Source of the DNA: Candidatus Pandoraea novymonadis
GTDB taxonomy: Bacteria > Pseudomonadota > Gammaproteobacteria > Burkholderiales > Burkholderiaceae
Length of the DNA: 64,000 bases
Direction: 5' to 3'
Assembly: GCF_003004665.1 (NCBI RefSeq)
Contig: NZ_MUHY01000001.1
Location: 496,001-560,000 of the forward strand
In this document: one piece after another, positions 10,866 to 23,967 of the stretch
Layout: every line of letters starts with the position of its first letter
Position numbering within the stretch: the first letter of the stretch is position 1
Program-made: the position numbers and the translations under genes
Notes under the pieces: generated by a model
Seen by the model: the letters and a program-made list of their open reading frames with translations, nothing else
Databases searched by the model: none
Told to the model about the DNA's origin: nothing

Positions 10866-12068
10866 TCATGAGTATTTCAACCCCATTGCGTCACGAACAT
10901 CCTGCATCACTTCTTTCGCTGATTTTCGTGCCTTTTCACAGCCATCGTCAACGATATCACGTAACAAAGATGGATCGTCCATATATTTTTGAGCACGCTC
11001 AAGCATCGGTTGCTGTTCACGCAAAATCCCATCGATTACCGGTTGTTTACAATCTAAGCAGCCAATACCCGCAGTCTTACAACCTACTTTTACCCATTCA
11101 CGAGTGCTCTCATTACAGTAGACTTGATGAAGTTGCCACACTTTACACTTTTCAGGGTCTCCAGGATCTTTAAGCTGCACACGGGCAGGATCCGTTTGCA
11201 TAGTACGGATTTTTTGAACAATCGATGATTTGGCTTCACGCAAACCAATCGTATTGCCATAAGACTTTGACATCTTTTGACCATCAAGACCCGGCATGCG
11301 TGAAGCTGATGTAAGCAGTGCCTTGGGTTCAACAAGAATTCGTTTGCGGGCAACCTCAAGATAGCTAAATAAAAATTCACGATCCCTTATGGAAAGGGAA
11401 TTTGATTCCAATAGAATAGAATGGGCCTGAGCCAGGGCCTCTCCGTCACCCTGCTCTTGATAAGAGTGACGCAATGCGAAATAGAGTCGAGCATGCTTCT
11501 TACCGAGTTTTTTTGCCACTTGATACGATTTTTCTTCGACGATTGAATCGCTACTGTATAAACGGTTAAAACGCCGGGCAATTTGACGTGTCATCTCAAG
11601 ATGAGGCACCTGATCCTCGCCAACAGGAACATGTATCGCACGATAAAGCAAAATATCCGCTGCCATAAGCACAGGATAGCCAAGAAAGCCGTAAGTAGAC
11701 AAATCACGCTCCTTGAGTTTTTCCATTTGTTCTTTGTATGTAGGGACACGTTCAAGCCAGCTTAATGGCGTACTCATTCCGATGAGCAACGCCAATTCTG
11801 AATGCTCAGGAACCTTGCTTTGTATAAATAACGTCGCTTGGTTTGGATCAATTCCTGCGGCTAACCAATCAATGAAAACTTCCCAGACATTCTTTTCAAT
11901 AACGCCTGGCGTTTCATAATGGGTCGTTAGCGCATGCCAATCAACTACACAGAAAAAACATGGATACTTCGATTGGAGTACAGTCCAATTCTTAAGTACG
12001 CCATGATAGTGACCCAAATGTAGGCTGCCTGTCGGGCGCATACCAGAAAAAACACGTTCGGGGTACAT
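10866..12068 (-). CDS. trpS: Tryptophanyl-tRNA synthetase
   Basis: TrpS charges tRNA-Trp. The 400-residue class I synthetase has the HIGH-like motif in GSLHLGHYHG near residue 18 and the KMSKS motif in DGQKMSKSYGNT. Between them is an insert of about 65 residues (from KKLGKKHARLYF to VEPKALLTSA) that I recall from Burkholderia TrpS and that makes the protein longer than the usual 330-340 residues. The start MYPERVFSGMRPTGSLHLG is conserved; the ribosome-binding site is weak. Downstream C-terminal tryptophan synthetase blocks look intact. It is flanked upstream by relics of a site-2 protease and of yciO. Confidence 0.95.
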   Translation of the reverse strand: MYPERVFSGMRPTGSLHLGHYHGVLKNWTVLQSKYPCFFCVVDWHALTTHYETPGVIEKNVWEVFIDWLAAGIDPNQATLFIQSKVPEHSELALLIGMSTPLSWLERVPTYKEQMEKLKERDLSTYGFLGYPVLMAADILLYRAIHVPVGEDQVPHLEMTRQIARRFNRLYSSDSIVEEKSYQVAKKLGKKHARLYFALRHSYQEQGDGEALAQAHSILLESNSLSIRDREFLFSYLEVARKRILVEPKALLTSASRMPGLDGQKMSKSYGNTIGLREAKSSIVQKIRTMQTDPARVQLKDPGDPEKCKVWQLHQVYCNESTREWVKVGCKTAGIGCLDCKQPVIDGILREQQPMLERAQKYMDDPSLLRDIVDDGCEKARKSAKEVMQDVRDAMGLKYS

Positions 12069-12159
12069 AATCTCGTTATTGTAATAAATCGTAATTTACT
12101 TCAGGAAAACAACCGAGCTAGGGGTTTAACCAAAAACGAATGGATTCTCGGCCTATCTT

Positions 12160-12400
12160 CATAATTATTCACAGCCAGACACTCTCAATCAAACCACTCC
12201 CCAAAAGACCAATATGATGAAAAATTAATAAGGCTCAAGCCATATGCACACGCCAATAAAAATGTGAAAGCTGAAATATGGCCACCATCAAGTGGAAAAA
12301 CTCAAAATAAATTGAAAATGAACGTCATCAGATTCATGAACAATCGAGTACGGATCATAGCAAACCAAAAAAGCTTCGCGACATAAATGTGAGTGACTTC
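12160..12400 (-). pseudogene. Relic of an M50-family site-2 protease
   Basis: No intact gene occupies 12069-12462. Read on the minus strand, one frame gives FMNLMTFIFNLF, a stop, then VFPLDGGHI (codons for PLDGG at 12281-12295), followed by AYGLSLINF. This matches the third metal-binding block of site-2 proteases, which in Burkholderia reads like VFNLLPLPPLDGGRI and is followed by an EPYGF segment. Only the C-terminal part is legible and it contains an internal stop. Burkholderia genomes carry such a protease gene between yciO and trpS, which is exactly this position. The rest of the gene is deleted. Confidence 0.7.
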
Positions 12401-12462
12401 ATGTAAAGTGATCAAATTCCGTCAACGACTCCCGACACTCACTATTCCTGGTGAGGCTTCCG

Positions 12463-12698
12463 TTAAATCGATAATTGAGAAAAATCTCGAAAAAATAGCG
12501 ACAGCATCTGTTTTTCGGTAATATCACAAATACACTGAAGCCTATCGAGTACATTCTTATCATCCAAACGACAAGCGAGGTCATAGCTTGAATCGGTTGG
12601 TAGCACAACGTCGCGCCCCCGCCATCAATTATTTGAGCAGCTTTTTTAAGCAATCGAGTTTGCGAACTATCGGGATAAATTTGAAAAAATTTGAACAT
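12463..12698 (-). pseudogene. yciO: Frameshifted, truncated yciO (Sua5/YciO/YrdC family)
   Basis: The relic starts with an ATG at 12698 and reads MFKFFQIYPDSSQTRLLKKA then AQIIDGGGA, the usual YciO N-terminus. Near 12604-12617 the frame shifts. The adjacent frame continues VLPTDSSYDLACRLDDKNVL, DRLQCICDITEKQMLSLFFR and DFSQLSI, and stops at 12463-12465. Both halves match the family in order (GGG, then LPTDS.Y.LAC, then the K-rich dsRNA/ATP-binding region), so this is one gene broken by a small indel and cut after about 75 codons. The intact family has about 205 residues. It lies 10 bases beyond the PHP-domain gene, as in Burkholderia. Confidence 0.85.
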
Positions 12699-12707
12699 GA
12701 GCGAGGT

Positions 12708-13544
12708 TTAATACCAACGGGACCAAACAGGTATCAAACCTTCTGGTAAAGGCGGCAATTTACCCAACTGCGCACGGCCTTGTGTTGGCCCATGAAAATC
12801 AGACCCACGGGACGCAAGAAAATTGTAACGACGTGCGATATCTGCATACTCACGATATTGTTCTGGCGTGTGACTTCCCGTGACAACTTCGATAGCCTCG
12901 CCACCAAGATCACGAAAACTGTCAAATAAACCGCTGAATTCCAGTGATGAAAACTTGTAACGCCCTGGATGCGCGACGACAGCGATGCCTTGTGCATCAT
13001 GAATCCATTTCACAGCATCCTCCAGCGTGGCCCAACAATGAGCCACATAGCCCGGCTTACCTTCTGTCAGATAGCGCGAAAAAACATCGGATATTGATTT
13101 ACACTGTCCTATTTCAACCAAATAACGTGCAAAGTGTGTACGTGAAATTAAACCATGCTTACCAACGTACTTAAGCGCACCTGCATAAGCATCGGAAATT
13201 CCCACTGCGTTCAATAATTGTAGACCCATCTGCTTGGCACGTAAGGAACGTCCATCTCGCATCGCAGCAAGATTCTGAATTAGTAAGGGATCATCAGCAT
13301 TGATACCCAATCCCAGCATATGAACGGTTCTACCTGCCCAAGTGATTGAAATCTCAACTCCAGAAACATAACGCATACCAAAAGCTTCAGCCGCAGCACG
13401 TGCCTCACTCTGACCACCTAGCTCATCATGATCGGTTAATGCCCATAGTTCAACACTTGCCTCAGCGGCAATTTTTGCGACCTCTGCGGGCGCCAAAGTT
13501 CCATCCGAAACGATGGAATGACAGTGAAGATCTGCATTGATCAT
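12708..13544 (-). CDS. PHP-domain phosphatase (RNase AM / nucleoside bisphosphatase type)
   Basis: The 278-residue protein from the ATG at 13544 begins MINADLHCHSIVSDGTLAP. It has the PHP metal ligands HCHS, LTDHDEL, GVEIS, VVAHPGRY and SDFHGP, with the family insert between the second and third. The closest characterised group is E. coli YciV (RnmAM), which hydrolyses 3',5'-nucleoside bisphosphates and trims 5' ends of RNA. The assignment to that activity is by family resemblance. An in-frame start at 13577 would add 11 unconserved residues. It precedes the broken yciO gene. Confidence 0.85.
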   Translation of the reverse strand: MINADLHCHSIVSDGTLAPAEVAKIAAEASVELWALTDHDELGGQSEARAAAEAFGMRYVSGVEISITWAGRTVHMLGLGINADDPLLIQNLAAMRDGRSLRAKQMGLQLLNAVGISDAYAGALKYVGKHGLISRTHFARYLVEIGQCKSISDVFSRYLTEGKPGYVAHCWATLEDAVKWIHDAQGIAVVAHPGRYKFSSLEFSGLFDSFRDLGGEAIEVVTGSHTPEQYREYADIARRYNFLASRGSDFHGPTQGRAQLGKLPPLPEGLIPVWSRWY

Positions 13545-14171
13545 GCTACACGGCCGTATGAACGGCATTTTTATCACAGCTGGCCGCCTCGTTTCTTTCT
13601 ACAAAACCTCATCATCCTAAGATGACCCCATCACAATCCTCATGACACAAGCCAATCCTAATTCAAACAGGACTGGCATCGTCGAGAAATACCCACGATT
13701 GCCAATTAGCACGTGACCAATTTTACATTTGTAGGATGATATTGAGAATTCTAACTCGATTTTTTTCGCACACCTACTCCACGCAAAATTCAAAGAAAAC
13801 AAGAAGCTTTCAAAAACATCAAAATTTCCACGCAGAGGCAAAAATGCGAAAAGCGCTATATTCTCCCACACGAAACCTTATCTCATCAAAGACCTCTGAG
13901 GGGAATACATCTCACCCATAACCGCCTAAATTCGCCAAATACTGCTAATGGCTAGAAAAAAGGAATATCATACCCCACCATAATCACTTTCAACTAAGTT
14001 GATAGCCTTTTAATTCGATATGTATTTCGGCATGTGACGTTAATATCAAAATTAGTTAAGAGCCTCTTTGTCACAAAAAAATGGCGCATCTTTTTAAGAA
14101 AATACTCACACGTGGCGTTAGCTACAATGATTTAAATTTTATTAGCTTTAAAAGCGGCCATATGCTGTCAT
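13545..14171. other. Gene-free stretch between ftsB and the PHP gene
   Basis: About 630 bases contain only short open frames, the longest an 84-codon minus-strand frame at 13617-13871 with no family resemblance that I recognise and no good ribosome-binding site. I see no relic here that can be named. Confidence 0.5.
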
Positions 14172-14540
14172 TTAAGGGGGAGAGATAAATTCTGAGAGAG
14201 CATGTTGCTTATTTGATGATAACGTACTAGCCGCTTTGACTGTATTTCTTTCAGAGAAATCGGGTTCCCCGGGGGCAACAAACTGCACAAACACCTCTCC
14301 TTGCTTTACCATACCGAGCTCTAAACGAGCGTGCTCCTCGATGGCAGAGGTGCCGTCCTGCAAATCTTGCACCTCTCCTCGCAACCGGTCACTACGCTCC
14401 TTTAATTGCTCATTTTTCTTCTGCTCAGCCACTAGCTGACCACGCAACTCGCGTACATGTAACCATCCTCCATGGCCAAACCAAAGTGGGTACTGAATCG
14501 TTGTCAATAACAAAACCAGTGCCAAGGTTACGGTTCGCAT
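14172..14540 (-). CDS. ftsB: Cell division protein FtsB
   Basis: FtsB is a bitopic membrane protein of the divisome that binds FtsL and FtsQ. The start at 14540 gives 122 residues beginning [20 protein letters not shown], a single transmembrane segment. A periplasmic coiled coil from about residue 30 to 65 ([20 protein letters not shown]) and the conserved [20 protein letters not shown] region follow. A start at 14555 adds five residues. It lies 51 bases beyond eno, as in many proteobacteria. The C-terminal tail after residue 95 is not conserved. Confidence 0.92.
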   Translation of the reverse strand: MRTVTLALVLLLTTIQYPLWFGHGGWLHVRELRGQLVAEQKKNEQLKERSDRLRGEVQDLQDGTSAIEEHARLELGMVKQGEVFVQFVAPGEPDFSERNTVKAASTLSSNKQHALSEFISPP

Positions 14541-14591
14541 ACTTCCAGCCACCAAATAATTCTTCGTATTGTCTCTATTGAGGCAAGTAAT

Positions 14592-15875
<1,284 letters not shown>

Positions 15876-15934
15876 TTATCCCCCAGCATATAAAAAGAAA
15901 ATGGTCACTCACAGCACAACAATACTGCCAAATC

Positions 15935-16777
15935 TCACTCAAGAAAGTTCCCTTTTTTAACTTCTTGATCAAGTTTCTTTAATGTACTCAGCAGTGCTCT
16001 CATCTCGTTAAGAGGTACAGCGTTCTGGCCATCAGACATGGCCTTTGACGGATTCGGGTGTGTTTCCATAAATAGTCCAGACACCCCTACTGCCACAGCA
16101 GCACGCGATAGAACTGGTATAAACTCTCGCTGTCCGCTCGAACTAGTGCCTTTCCCACCAGGCAATTGCACCGAATGCGTAGCATCATATACAACTGGGG
16201 CACCTGTCGCACGCATTATCACTAAAGAACGCATATCAGAGACTAAATTATTGTAGCCAAAGGAAACCCCACGCTCACATGCCATAAAAACATCCTGAGG
16301 AAGGCCTGCCTCACGTGCTGCATCACGCGCTTTCTGAATTACATTATCCATTTCGTGCGGCGCAAGAAATTGACCTTTCTTAATATTGACGATCTTTCCG
16401 GACTGAGCACAGGCACGAATCAAATCTGTCTGGCGGCACAAAAACGCTGGCGTTTGTAGAACATCTACTGTAGATGCCACTTCTGCCACTTCCTCTTCTT
16501 TGTGTACATCCGTAAGTACAGGCACTTTAAGCCGACAGCGTACCGCTTCAAGAATCTTCAATCCAGCATCACGACCTGGGCCACGGAACGATTTTCCGGA
16601 ACTACGGTTCGCTTTGTCATAAGAAGACTTATAAATGAACGGAATGTCTAGCTCATTCGTAATTTCCTTAAGCTCACTGGCCACATCAATCGTCATTTGC
16701 TCAGACTCGATAACACAAGTTCCTGCAATCAAAAAAAATGGCTTATCGAGACCGACATCAAAATCGCAGATTTTCAT
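15935..16777 (-). CDS. kdsA: 3-deoxy-8-phosphooctulonate synthase
   Basis: KdsA condenses phosphoenolpyruvate with arabinose 5-phosphate to give KDO 8-phosphate for lipopolysaccharide inner core. The 280-residue protein starts [20 protein letters not shown] and shows [37 protein letters not shown] and the phosphate-binding [11 protein letters not shown], all family blocks. It begins 13 bases after the pyrG stop, so the two are likely one transcript. Its retention suggests that the cell still makes KDO-containing lipopolysaccharide. Confidence 0.97.
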   Translation of the reverse strand: MKICDFDVGLDKPFFLIAGTCVIESEQMTIDVASELKEITNELDIPFIYKSSYDKANRSSGKSFRGPGRDAGLKILEAVRCRLKVPVLTDVHKEEEVAEVASTVDVLQTPAFLCRQTDLIRACAQSGKIVNIKKGQFLAPHEMDNVIQKARDAAREAGLPQDVFMACERGVSFGYNNLVSDMRSLVIMRATGAPVVYDATHSVQLPGGKGTSSSGQREFIPVLSRAAVAVGVSGLFMETHPNPSKAMSDGQNAVPLNEMRALLSTLKKLDQEVKKGNFLE

Positions 16778-16790
16778 GAGAACTCCTTTT

Positions 16791-18920
<2,130 letters not shown>

Positions 18921-19715
18921 TTATGCAATGACTGATGCAAGTCGTGGCAATGCAGCAAATGCATTTCCACAGGTTGCTTCTGAGAGCTGTTCCAATGACA
19001 ATTGCCGGAGACTCGCGAGTTCTGCAGCGATGTACGGTAAATAAATTGGTGAATTACGCGCTTCTTTGCGCATCGATGCGGGAGGAATATCAGGCGCGTC
19101 TGTCTCCAGAACAAGAGCTGACAACGATATGTTTTTTGCCAGACGGCGAATCTGCAACGCCCGTTCAAATGTCATAGCTCCGCCAATGCCCAGCTTAAAA
19201 TTGAGCTTGATGAAACTCTCAGCCTGCTGATGACTGCCATTAAACGCGTGGACAATCCCACCACGTGGGTGGTAAACACGCAACTGTTTAAGGATGAGAT
19301 CCTGCGCGCGACGCACGTGCAAAATAACAGGCAAATCGAAATCACAAGCAATTTTCAATTGTGATGTATAGAAGCGCATCTGCCGCTCGAGATCAAATCC
19401 CTTGACAAAAAAATCCAAGCCGATTTCTCCTATACCAACAAAAAATGGATCGTCGTCAATAGCAATCTTAACTTTTTCTCGCAAAAACTTGATATCAACG
19501 TCCTGCGCACGTGATGTATACATCGGATGAATGCCAAGCGTGTAAGTACATCCTGGTATCCCCATCGCTGTCGCACGCACTGCAGAGAAAGATACCCGCT
19601 CAACCGAAGGCACAACAAACCCTCTCACTCCCTTCGACTGAGCTTTTTCGATCACAGCGTCACGGTCAGCACTAAATTTATCAGAGTCAAGATGGCAATG
19701 GGTATCAATCCACAT
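18921..19715 (-). CDS. TatD-family metal-dependent hydrolase/DNase
   Basis: The 264-residue TIM-barrel protein begins MWIDTHCHLDSDKF at 19715, with the metal-binding HxH. Further ligands appear in VGIGEIGLDFF (glutamate), VILHVRRAQD and IVHAFNGS (histidines) and LETDAPDIPP (aspartate). These are hallmarks of the TatD family, whose members are 3'-5' DNases or related hydrolases; the exact member (TatD, YcfH or YjjV type) is not decidable here. A start at 19748 would add 11 residues. It follows lolD by 130 bases in the same direction. Confidence 0.9.
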   Translation of the reverse strand: MWIDTHCHLDSDKFSADRDAVIEKAQSKGVRGFVVPSVERVSFSAVRATAMGIPGCTYTLGIHPMYTSRAQDVDIKFLREKVKIAIDDDPFFVGIGEIGLDFFVKGFDLERQMRFYTSQLKIACDFDLPVILHVRRAQDLILKQLRVYHPRGGIVHAFNGSHQQAESFIKLNFKLGIGGAMTFERALQIRRLAKNISLSALVLETDAPDIPPASMRKEARNSPIYLPYIAAELASLRQLSLEQLSEATCGNAFAALPRLASVIA

Positions 19716-19844
19716 AAGCCAATCTCCAACAAACCTTGTAAAAGCCAATTACACGTATCGTATCAGTAAGTGATACCAAAGGCCCTGAAAATGAAAACTT
19801 ATATTCACGAACCATCCAAATCCAGATTGACATATCAAAGCATA

Positions 19845-20567
19845 TTACGCAACTACTAATAAGCCCTGACGCAAGCGCAATGTGCGGTCACAACGACTAG
19901 CCAGATCGATATCGTGCGTCACAATTACAAAGCTAACGTCAAATTCATTGCTCAATTCCAGCATGAGTAAGAACATCATCTCCGCCGCATGCCCATCAAG
20001 ATTTCCAGTAGGTTCATCCGCCAATACACATGCTGGTTGTGTAACCAAAGCACGGGCCATCGCCACACGCTGTCGCTCACCACCTGATAACTCACTGGGT
20101 CGATGCTGCACACGCGACCCTAATCCCACGCGCTCAAGCATCGCATGCGCCACCTGTCGAACCTCAATCCCACACTGGCCACGGATCTTCAAGGGCATCG
20201 CTACATTATCAAGTGCCGAAAATTCAGGCAAAAGATGATGCCTCTGATAAATAAATCCCAATGATCGATTCCAGTGATTGGTTTTTTCCTTCTCAGAGAG
20301 AGTTGAAAATGGTTCACCTAAAAGTAATACTTCGCCTTGCGAAGGTTCATCGAGTCCGCCCAATATATGCAACAATGTGCTCTTGCCAGAACCTGAAGCT
20401 CCAACGATTGCAATTTTTTCGCCCCGCGCAACGTCAAGATCCACACCACTCAGAACCTTCAGATTGAGTTCGCCCTGACAAAAAATTTTATGTAAACCAC
20501 ATGCACGCAAGACGAAATCACTACTGTGTGCAGGTGTCGGTGTGATACTTCCTATCACATTACTCAT
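19845..20567 (-). CDS. lolD: Lipoprotein-releasing ABC transporter ATPase LolD
   Basis: LolD powers release of outer-membrane lipoproteins from the inner membrane to LolA. The start at 20567 gives 240 residues beginning [16 protein letters not shown]. Walker A is GASGSGKST, the signature motif [15 protein letters not shown], Walker [10 protein letters not shown] and the switch VTHD. The start overlaps the end of lolC by eight bases, indicating translational coupling. A longer frame open to 20636 lies wholly inside lolC and is unlikely. Its presence means that lipoproteins such as BamC can still be sorted. Confidence 0.95.
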   Translation of the reverse strand: MSNVIGSITPTPAHSSDFVLRACGLHKIFCQGELNLKVLSGVDLDVARGEKIAIVGASGSGKSTLLHILGGLDEPSQGEVLLLGEPFSTLSEKEKTNHWNRSLGFIYQRHHLLPEFSALDNVAMPLKIRGQCGIEVRQVAHAMLERVGLGSRVQHRPSELSGGERQRVAMARALVTQPACVLADEPTGNLDGHAAEMMFLLMLELSNEFDVSFVIVTHDIDLASRCDRTLRLRQGLLVVA

Positions 20568-21816
20568 AACGCAACACCTCAGCAGGCTTGATTTGCGCCG
20601 CACGCCAGCTCGGGTAAATTGTTGCCAATAATGCAAGAATGAAAGAAATCAATCCGATACGTGTGATATCAAGCATGTGCAAATCAGACGGCAACTCGCT
20701 AATGAAATAAATATCTTTTGGCAAAAAATGTATGCCGAAAAGTTGTTCAATAAATGGCACGATGGTGGAAATATTAAGGGAAATGACACAGCCAAGTGCA
20801 ATACCAAGAAAAGTTCCTATAAACCCAATCGTTACACCTTGTACAATGAAAATCTTCACAATTGACGATGGCTGTGCGCCAAGAGTGCGCAAAATAGCGA
20901 TATCACCATATTTATCGGTGACAGTCATCACAAGTGAAGACACCAAATTGAATGTTGCCACAGCGATAATCAGCATCAAGATAATAAACATTATGCGCTT
21001 CTCAGTTTGCACAGCGACAAACCAATTCTTGTTCTGCTGCGTCCAGTCGCGTATCCACATATCACCACTCAATACTTTTGCAAGATCACGTGCAACTAAA
21101 GGCGCGCGGTCCATATCCTTCACTTTCAAACGAATGCCAGTAGGGCCAGTTAAACGAAAGAACTTTTGGGCATCCTCTAAATCGATCAAAGCCAGGCTGC
21201 TATCGTACTCGTAATGTCCTGCTGTGAAGATCGCAACCACTGTGAACTGCCTCACACGTGGCAAGATCCCCGCAGGTGTAACAGTGCTTTTTTGCGGCAC
21301 CACTAGGGTAATCTTTTCGCCGACATGCACATCAAGTCCTCGCGCCAATTCACAGCCAAGCGCAACTCCAAAGCTTCCAGGCGTCAAATTCGTCAAATTA
21401 CCCTTAGTAACATGTTTGTCGAGATCAGAAACTTTAGCCTCCTCAATAGGCATAATGCCACGCAGTACGACGCCACAGACTCTATCGTCACGAGTAAGCA
21501 TAGCCTGCTCACCCACATAAGGAGCCGCAGCTAATATCTCTTTGTTTTGTAATGCCTCGCCAGCAGTACGACGCCACTCCGACAAGTTGCCATCCTGAGC
21601 AAACACCTCAATATGAGCGAGAACCGACAACATACGATCACGAACCTCTTTCTGAAAACCATTCATGACAGACAATACAACTATCAGTGCAGCCACACCA
21701 AGCGCAATACCTGCCATAGAAATGAATGAGATGAAAGAAATAAAACCGTTGCTAGACGATCGTTTACTAGTACACGTATAACGCCAGCCGATTTGGAACT
21801 CGTATGGAAATTTCAA
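20560..21816 (-). CDS. lolC: Lipoprotein-releasing ABC transporter permease (LolC/LolE family)
   Basis: The 418-residue permease begins [20 protein letters not shown]. It has one transmembrane helix near residues 25-50, a large periplasmic domain, and three helices after about residue 270 ([20 protein letters not shown] and following), the MacB/FtsX fold. The GWRYT...FISFIS N-terminal pattern is typical of LolC/LolE. Only one permease gene is adjacent to lolD, so the transporter may be a homodimer of the kind called LolF in some bacteria; another permease gene outside the window cannot be excluded. Confidence 0.93.
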   Translation of the reverse strand: MKFPYEFQIGWRYTCTSKRSSSNGFISFISFISMAGIALGVAALIVVLSVMNGFQKEVRDRMLSVLAHIEVFAQDGNLSEWRRTAGEALQNKEILAAAPYVGEQAMLTRDDRVCGVVLRGIMPIEEAKVSDLDKHVTKGNLTNLTPGSFGVALGCELARGLDVHVGEKITLVVPQKSTVTPAGILPRVRQFTVVAIFTAGHYEYDSSLALIDLEDAQKFFRLTGPTGIRLKVKDMDRAPLVARDLAKVLSGDMWIRDWTQQNKNWFVAVQTEKRIMFIILMLIIAVATFNLVSSLVMTVTDKYGDIAILRTLGAQPSSIVKIFIVQGVTIGFIGTFLGIALGCVISLNISTIVPFIEQLFGIHFLPKDIYFISELPSDLHMLDITRIGLISFILALLATIYPSWRAAQIKPAEVLRYE

Positions 21817-21939
21817 ATGAGAGTCCTAATTATTCGAAATAGATTAAAAATTTGATCGAAACGAAACTATTCACAGATGAGACAATAATAAATGGAGTAA
21901 TAACAGACAAATCTAAGTTTGTCATACAATTCGTCTAAC

Positions 21940-23016
21940 ATGAATACTGTTGACCTACACTTTCTTTTACCATTCTCGGTGCCAGCGGCAGCCCATCTTC
22001 CAATCCTGCTTGATGGATTAAAACTACCAACCTTCGAAAGATTATTGGCACGTTCAACCAGATCCAGGACGGACATACCGGTTGATCCCTTTATCTCGAC
22101 GCTACCACACGAGCGATGGCTCGGGAGGATATTTGGAATCCCCACCCTACCTGCGCATATGCCGCTGGCGCCTTTTATGCTGATAGCTGACACTAACAAC
22201 AACTTGGACGACAATCACTTTTGGTATTGTGCGCAACCTGCACATATTCAAATCAACACTGATCATTTAGTACTAACTGACCCCTCCGAACTAGCTCTCG
22301 AGACTATTGATACAATTCCGCTGTTCGAGATTGCTCGAGACCTATTTGCAGAGCACGATGTTAAATTGGTAAGTCCACGACCAGACCGCTGGTATCTCAG
22401 TGGGCCAATGCTAGATGGACTGGTAACTGCATCCCCCGAACGCGTTGCAGGACGCAATATCGATATCTGGCTACCCAAAGGGAATGCTGACTTGATCTGG
22501 CGTAAGCTGCAAAATGAAGTACAAATGGCCTGGCATCATCACTCAACAAACCATGACCGTGAAATACGCGAATTACCCCCAATCAACACTCTTTGGCTAT
22601 ATGGCGGAGGGAAATGCATTGAAGCAGAACGTCTAAATCGACCTTTTAAGACGATACTCTCAGATACTCCCGTGACACACGGTCTGGCGATACATCTCTC
22701 GATTGACAGATTTAGCACTGATGCAGGGCTATCCGCCGCAAGAGGCTGTACGTTAATCCAGCTCGATATATTGAATGCACATTTCATCAGTGGGAACTGG
22801 ACTCGCTGGCGAGATAGCCTGAGCGAGATTGAATCCAAATGGCTCGCTCCTGCATTGGCCATGATGAACAATGGTCAAGTCAGGGAAATCACACTGACAT
22901 TGTGTGGTGATATTCATAGCGTGACCTTGCGTGTTCGCACAAGTAATTTATGTAAATTCTGGCGCCGCCAACCATTGATAAACCAATTGCTCTTACTCGC
23001 AAAACTCGGAGAATGA
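21940..23016 (+). CDS. Phosphoglycerate-mutase-like / RpfE-type protein
   Basis: The 358-residue protein begins MNTVDLHFLLPFSVPAAAHL, a start preferred over one at 21919 because the preceding seven residues are not conserved. Segments such as LPHERWLGRIFG, DRWYLSGPMLDGL and LNTLWLYGGG-like NTLWLYGGGKCIEA resemble proteins annotated in Burkholderia as cofactor-independent phosphoglycerate mutase or as the RpfE-type regulatory protein of Xanthomonas. I do not see the metal-binding motifs of a true alkaline-phosphatase-fold mutase, so catalysis is doubtful. It diverges from lolC; in Burkholderia the next gene is recJ, which is gone here. Confidence 0.65.
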   Translation: MNTVDLHFLLPFSVPAAAHLPILLDGLKLPTFERLLARSTRSRTDIPVDPFISTLPHERWLGRIFGIPTLPAHMPLAPFMLIADTNNNLDDNHFWYCAQPAHIQINTDHLVLTDPSELALETIDTIPLFEIARDLFAEHDVKLVSPRPDRWYLSGPMLDGLVTASPERVAGRNIDIWLPKGNADLIWRKLQNEVQMAWHHHSTNHDREIRELPPINTLWLYGGGKCIEAERLNRPFKTILSDTPVTHGLAIHLSIDRFSTDAGLSAARGCTLIQLDILNAHFISGNWTRWRDSLSEIESKWLAPALAMMNNGQVREITLTLCGDIHSVTLRVRTSNLCKFWRRQPLINQLLLLAKLGE

Positions 23017-23967
23017 ACTGCATCATCACAATGTTCAAACGCTCAGTCTAAAAATTATGCCTCAAACCTTGCTAGACTGGAGAGAGCGTCTCAGAATCCT
23101 GAGGGGTTTGCCCCTAGCTATTGTGTGTCGCCAGAAAAGCGAAATTTTGATGCTACATCTCACGCCTCAATTAGATATGTCTCAATAGTTTAGTCGAAGA
23201 CCTGCGTTTAATAAATGGTATTTAACTAAAACTAAAGAAAACACATATAGGCCTCATCACCGGCTAAGACAGAATTCCTAACTAAAGATACTCTCGAGCA
23301 AGAGTAAGTTCTTTTCGTAATCGTAAAAAGTCTCTGAGGACAATAATTTTCGGCATACATTACGAGCAATGAAAAAATCACTAAAGATTCTGATATTCGC
23401 TTTTGATCTCAATCCAGAGTTAATATCTTAAGCTTTAAATTTGCGATTCTATAAAAATTTTTGGCACCTTATGCCCTCTCAAAGAATTATCGTATTCAAT
23501 TCCTTGTTAACAACAAAATATCAAATTTACAACTTATCTTTACTAAAAAAAGACATACCCACCATTTTTTTAAAAAAACCAATGAAAAACTATTAAACAG
23601 ATTATTCTAAAATAGTGTGTATTAAAAGATTTTAAATAACCAACCTCTTGCTCTCTCGTTTTCGTCAGTTGATTTTCGTTTTAGCTTGCCTTCAAACTAT
23701 CATGCACTCTGCCGAGAGCTCCAAAATACGCTTTACCATATACCCATATAATTATGTACTTCCCAAAAAAATAATCTTTAATAGATTTCTATTAGATAGC
23801 TGTGTTCCTTCCATTTAATTTAGTTAATCCATGTCTAATTTCAAATTTTTATCCGCAATAGCGTCTAATCTGTATAAAAACTTTTTCATTACAACGACCA
23901 GGTGAACATGAGCCTGCTAGAATTTCATTCCATGCAGTATATTTAATCACTCTCCACTGGATTATTC
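23017..23967. other. Gene-free stretch upstream of metG
   Basis: About 950 bases without an intact gene, the longest such stretch in the window. By Burkholderia order recJ should follow the RpfE-type gene, but I found no legible RecJ motif in any frame. A 43-codon frame at 23057-23188 has no family resemblance. The stretch becomes very A/T-rich from about 23400. The metG promoter is probably near its end. Confidence 0.5.

Noticed and set aside
13617-13871. 84-codon minus-strand frame between PHP gene and ftsB
   Set aside because: No similarity that I recognise and no start signal; likely noncoding.
22263-22871. Minus-strand frames opposite the RpfE-like gene
   Set aside because: They are antisense to a gene with family similarity and show no motifs of their own.
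23057-23188. 43-codon forward frame starting MPQTLLDWRERLRILRGLPL
   Set aside because: No family resemblance, no good ribosome-binding site, and not a RecJ fragment.
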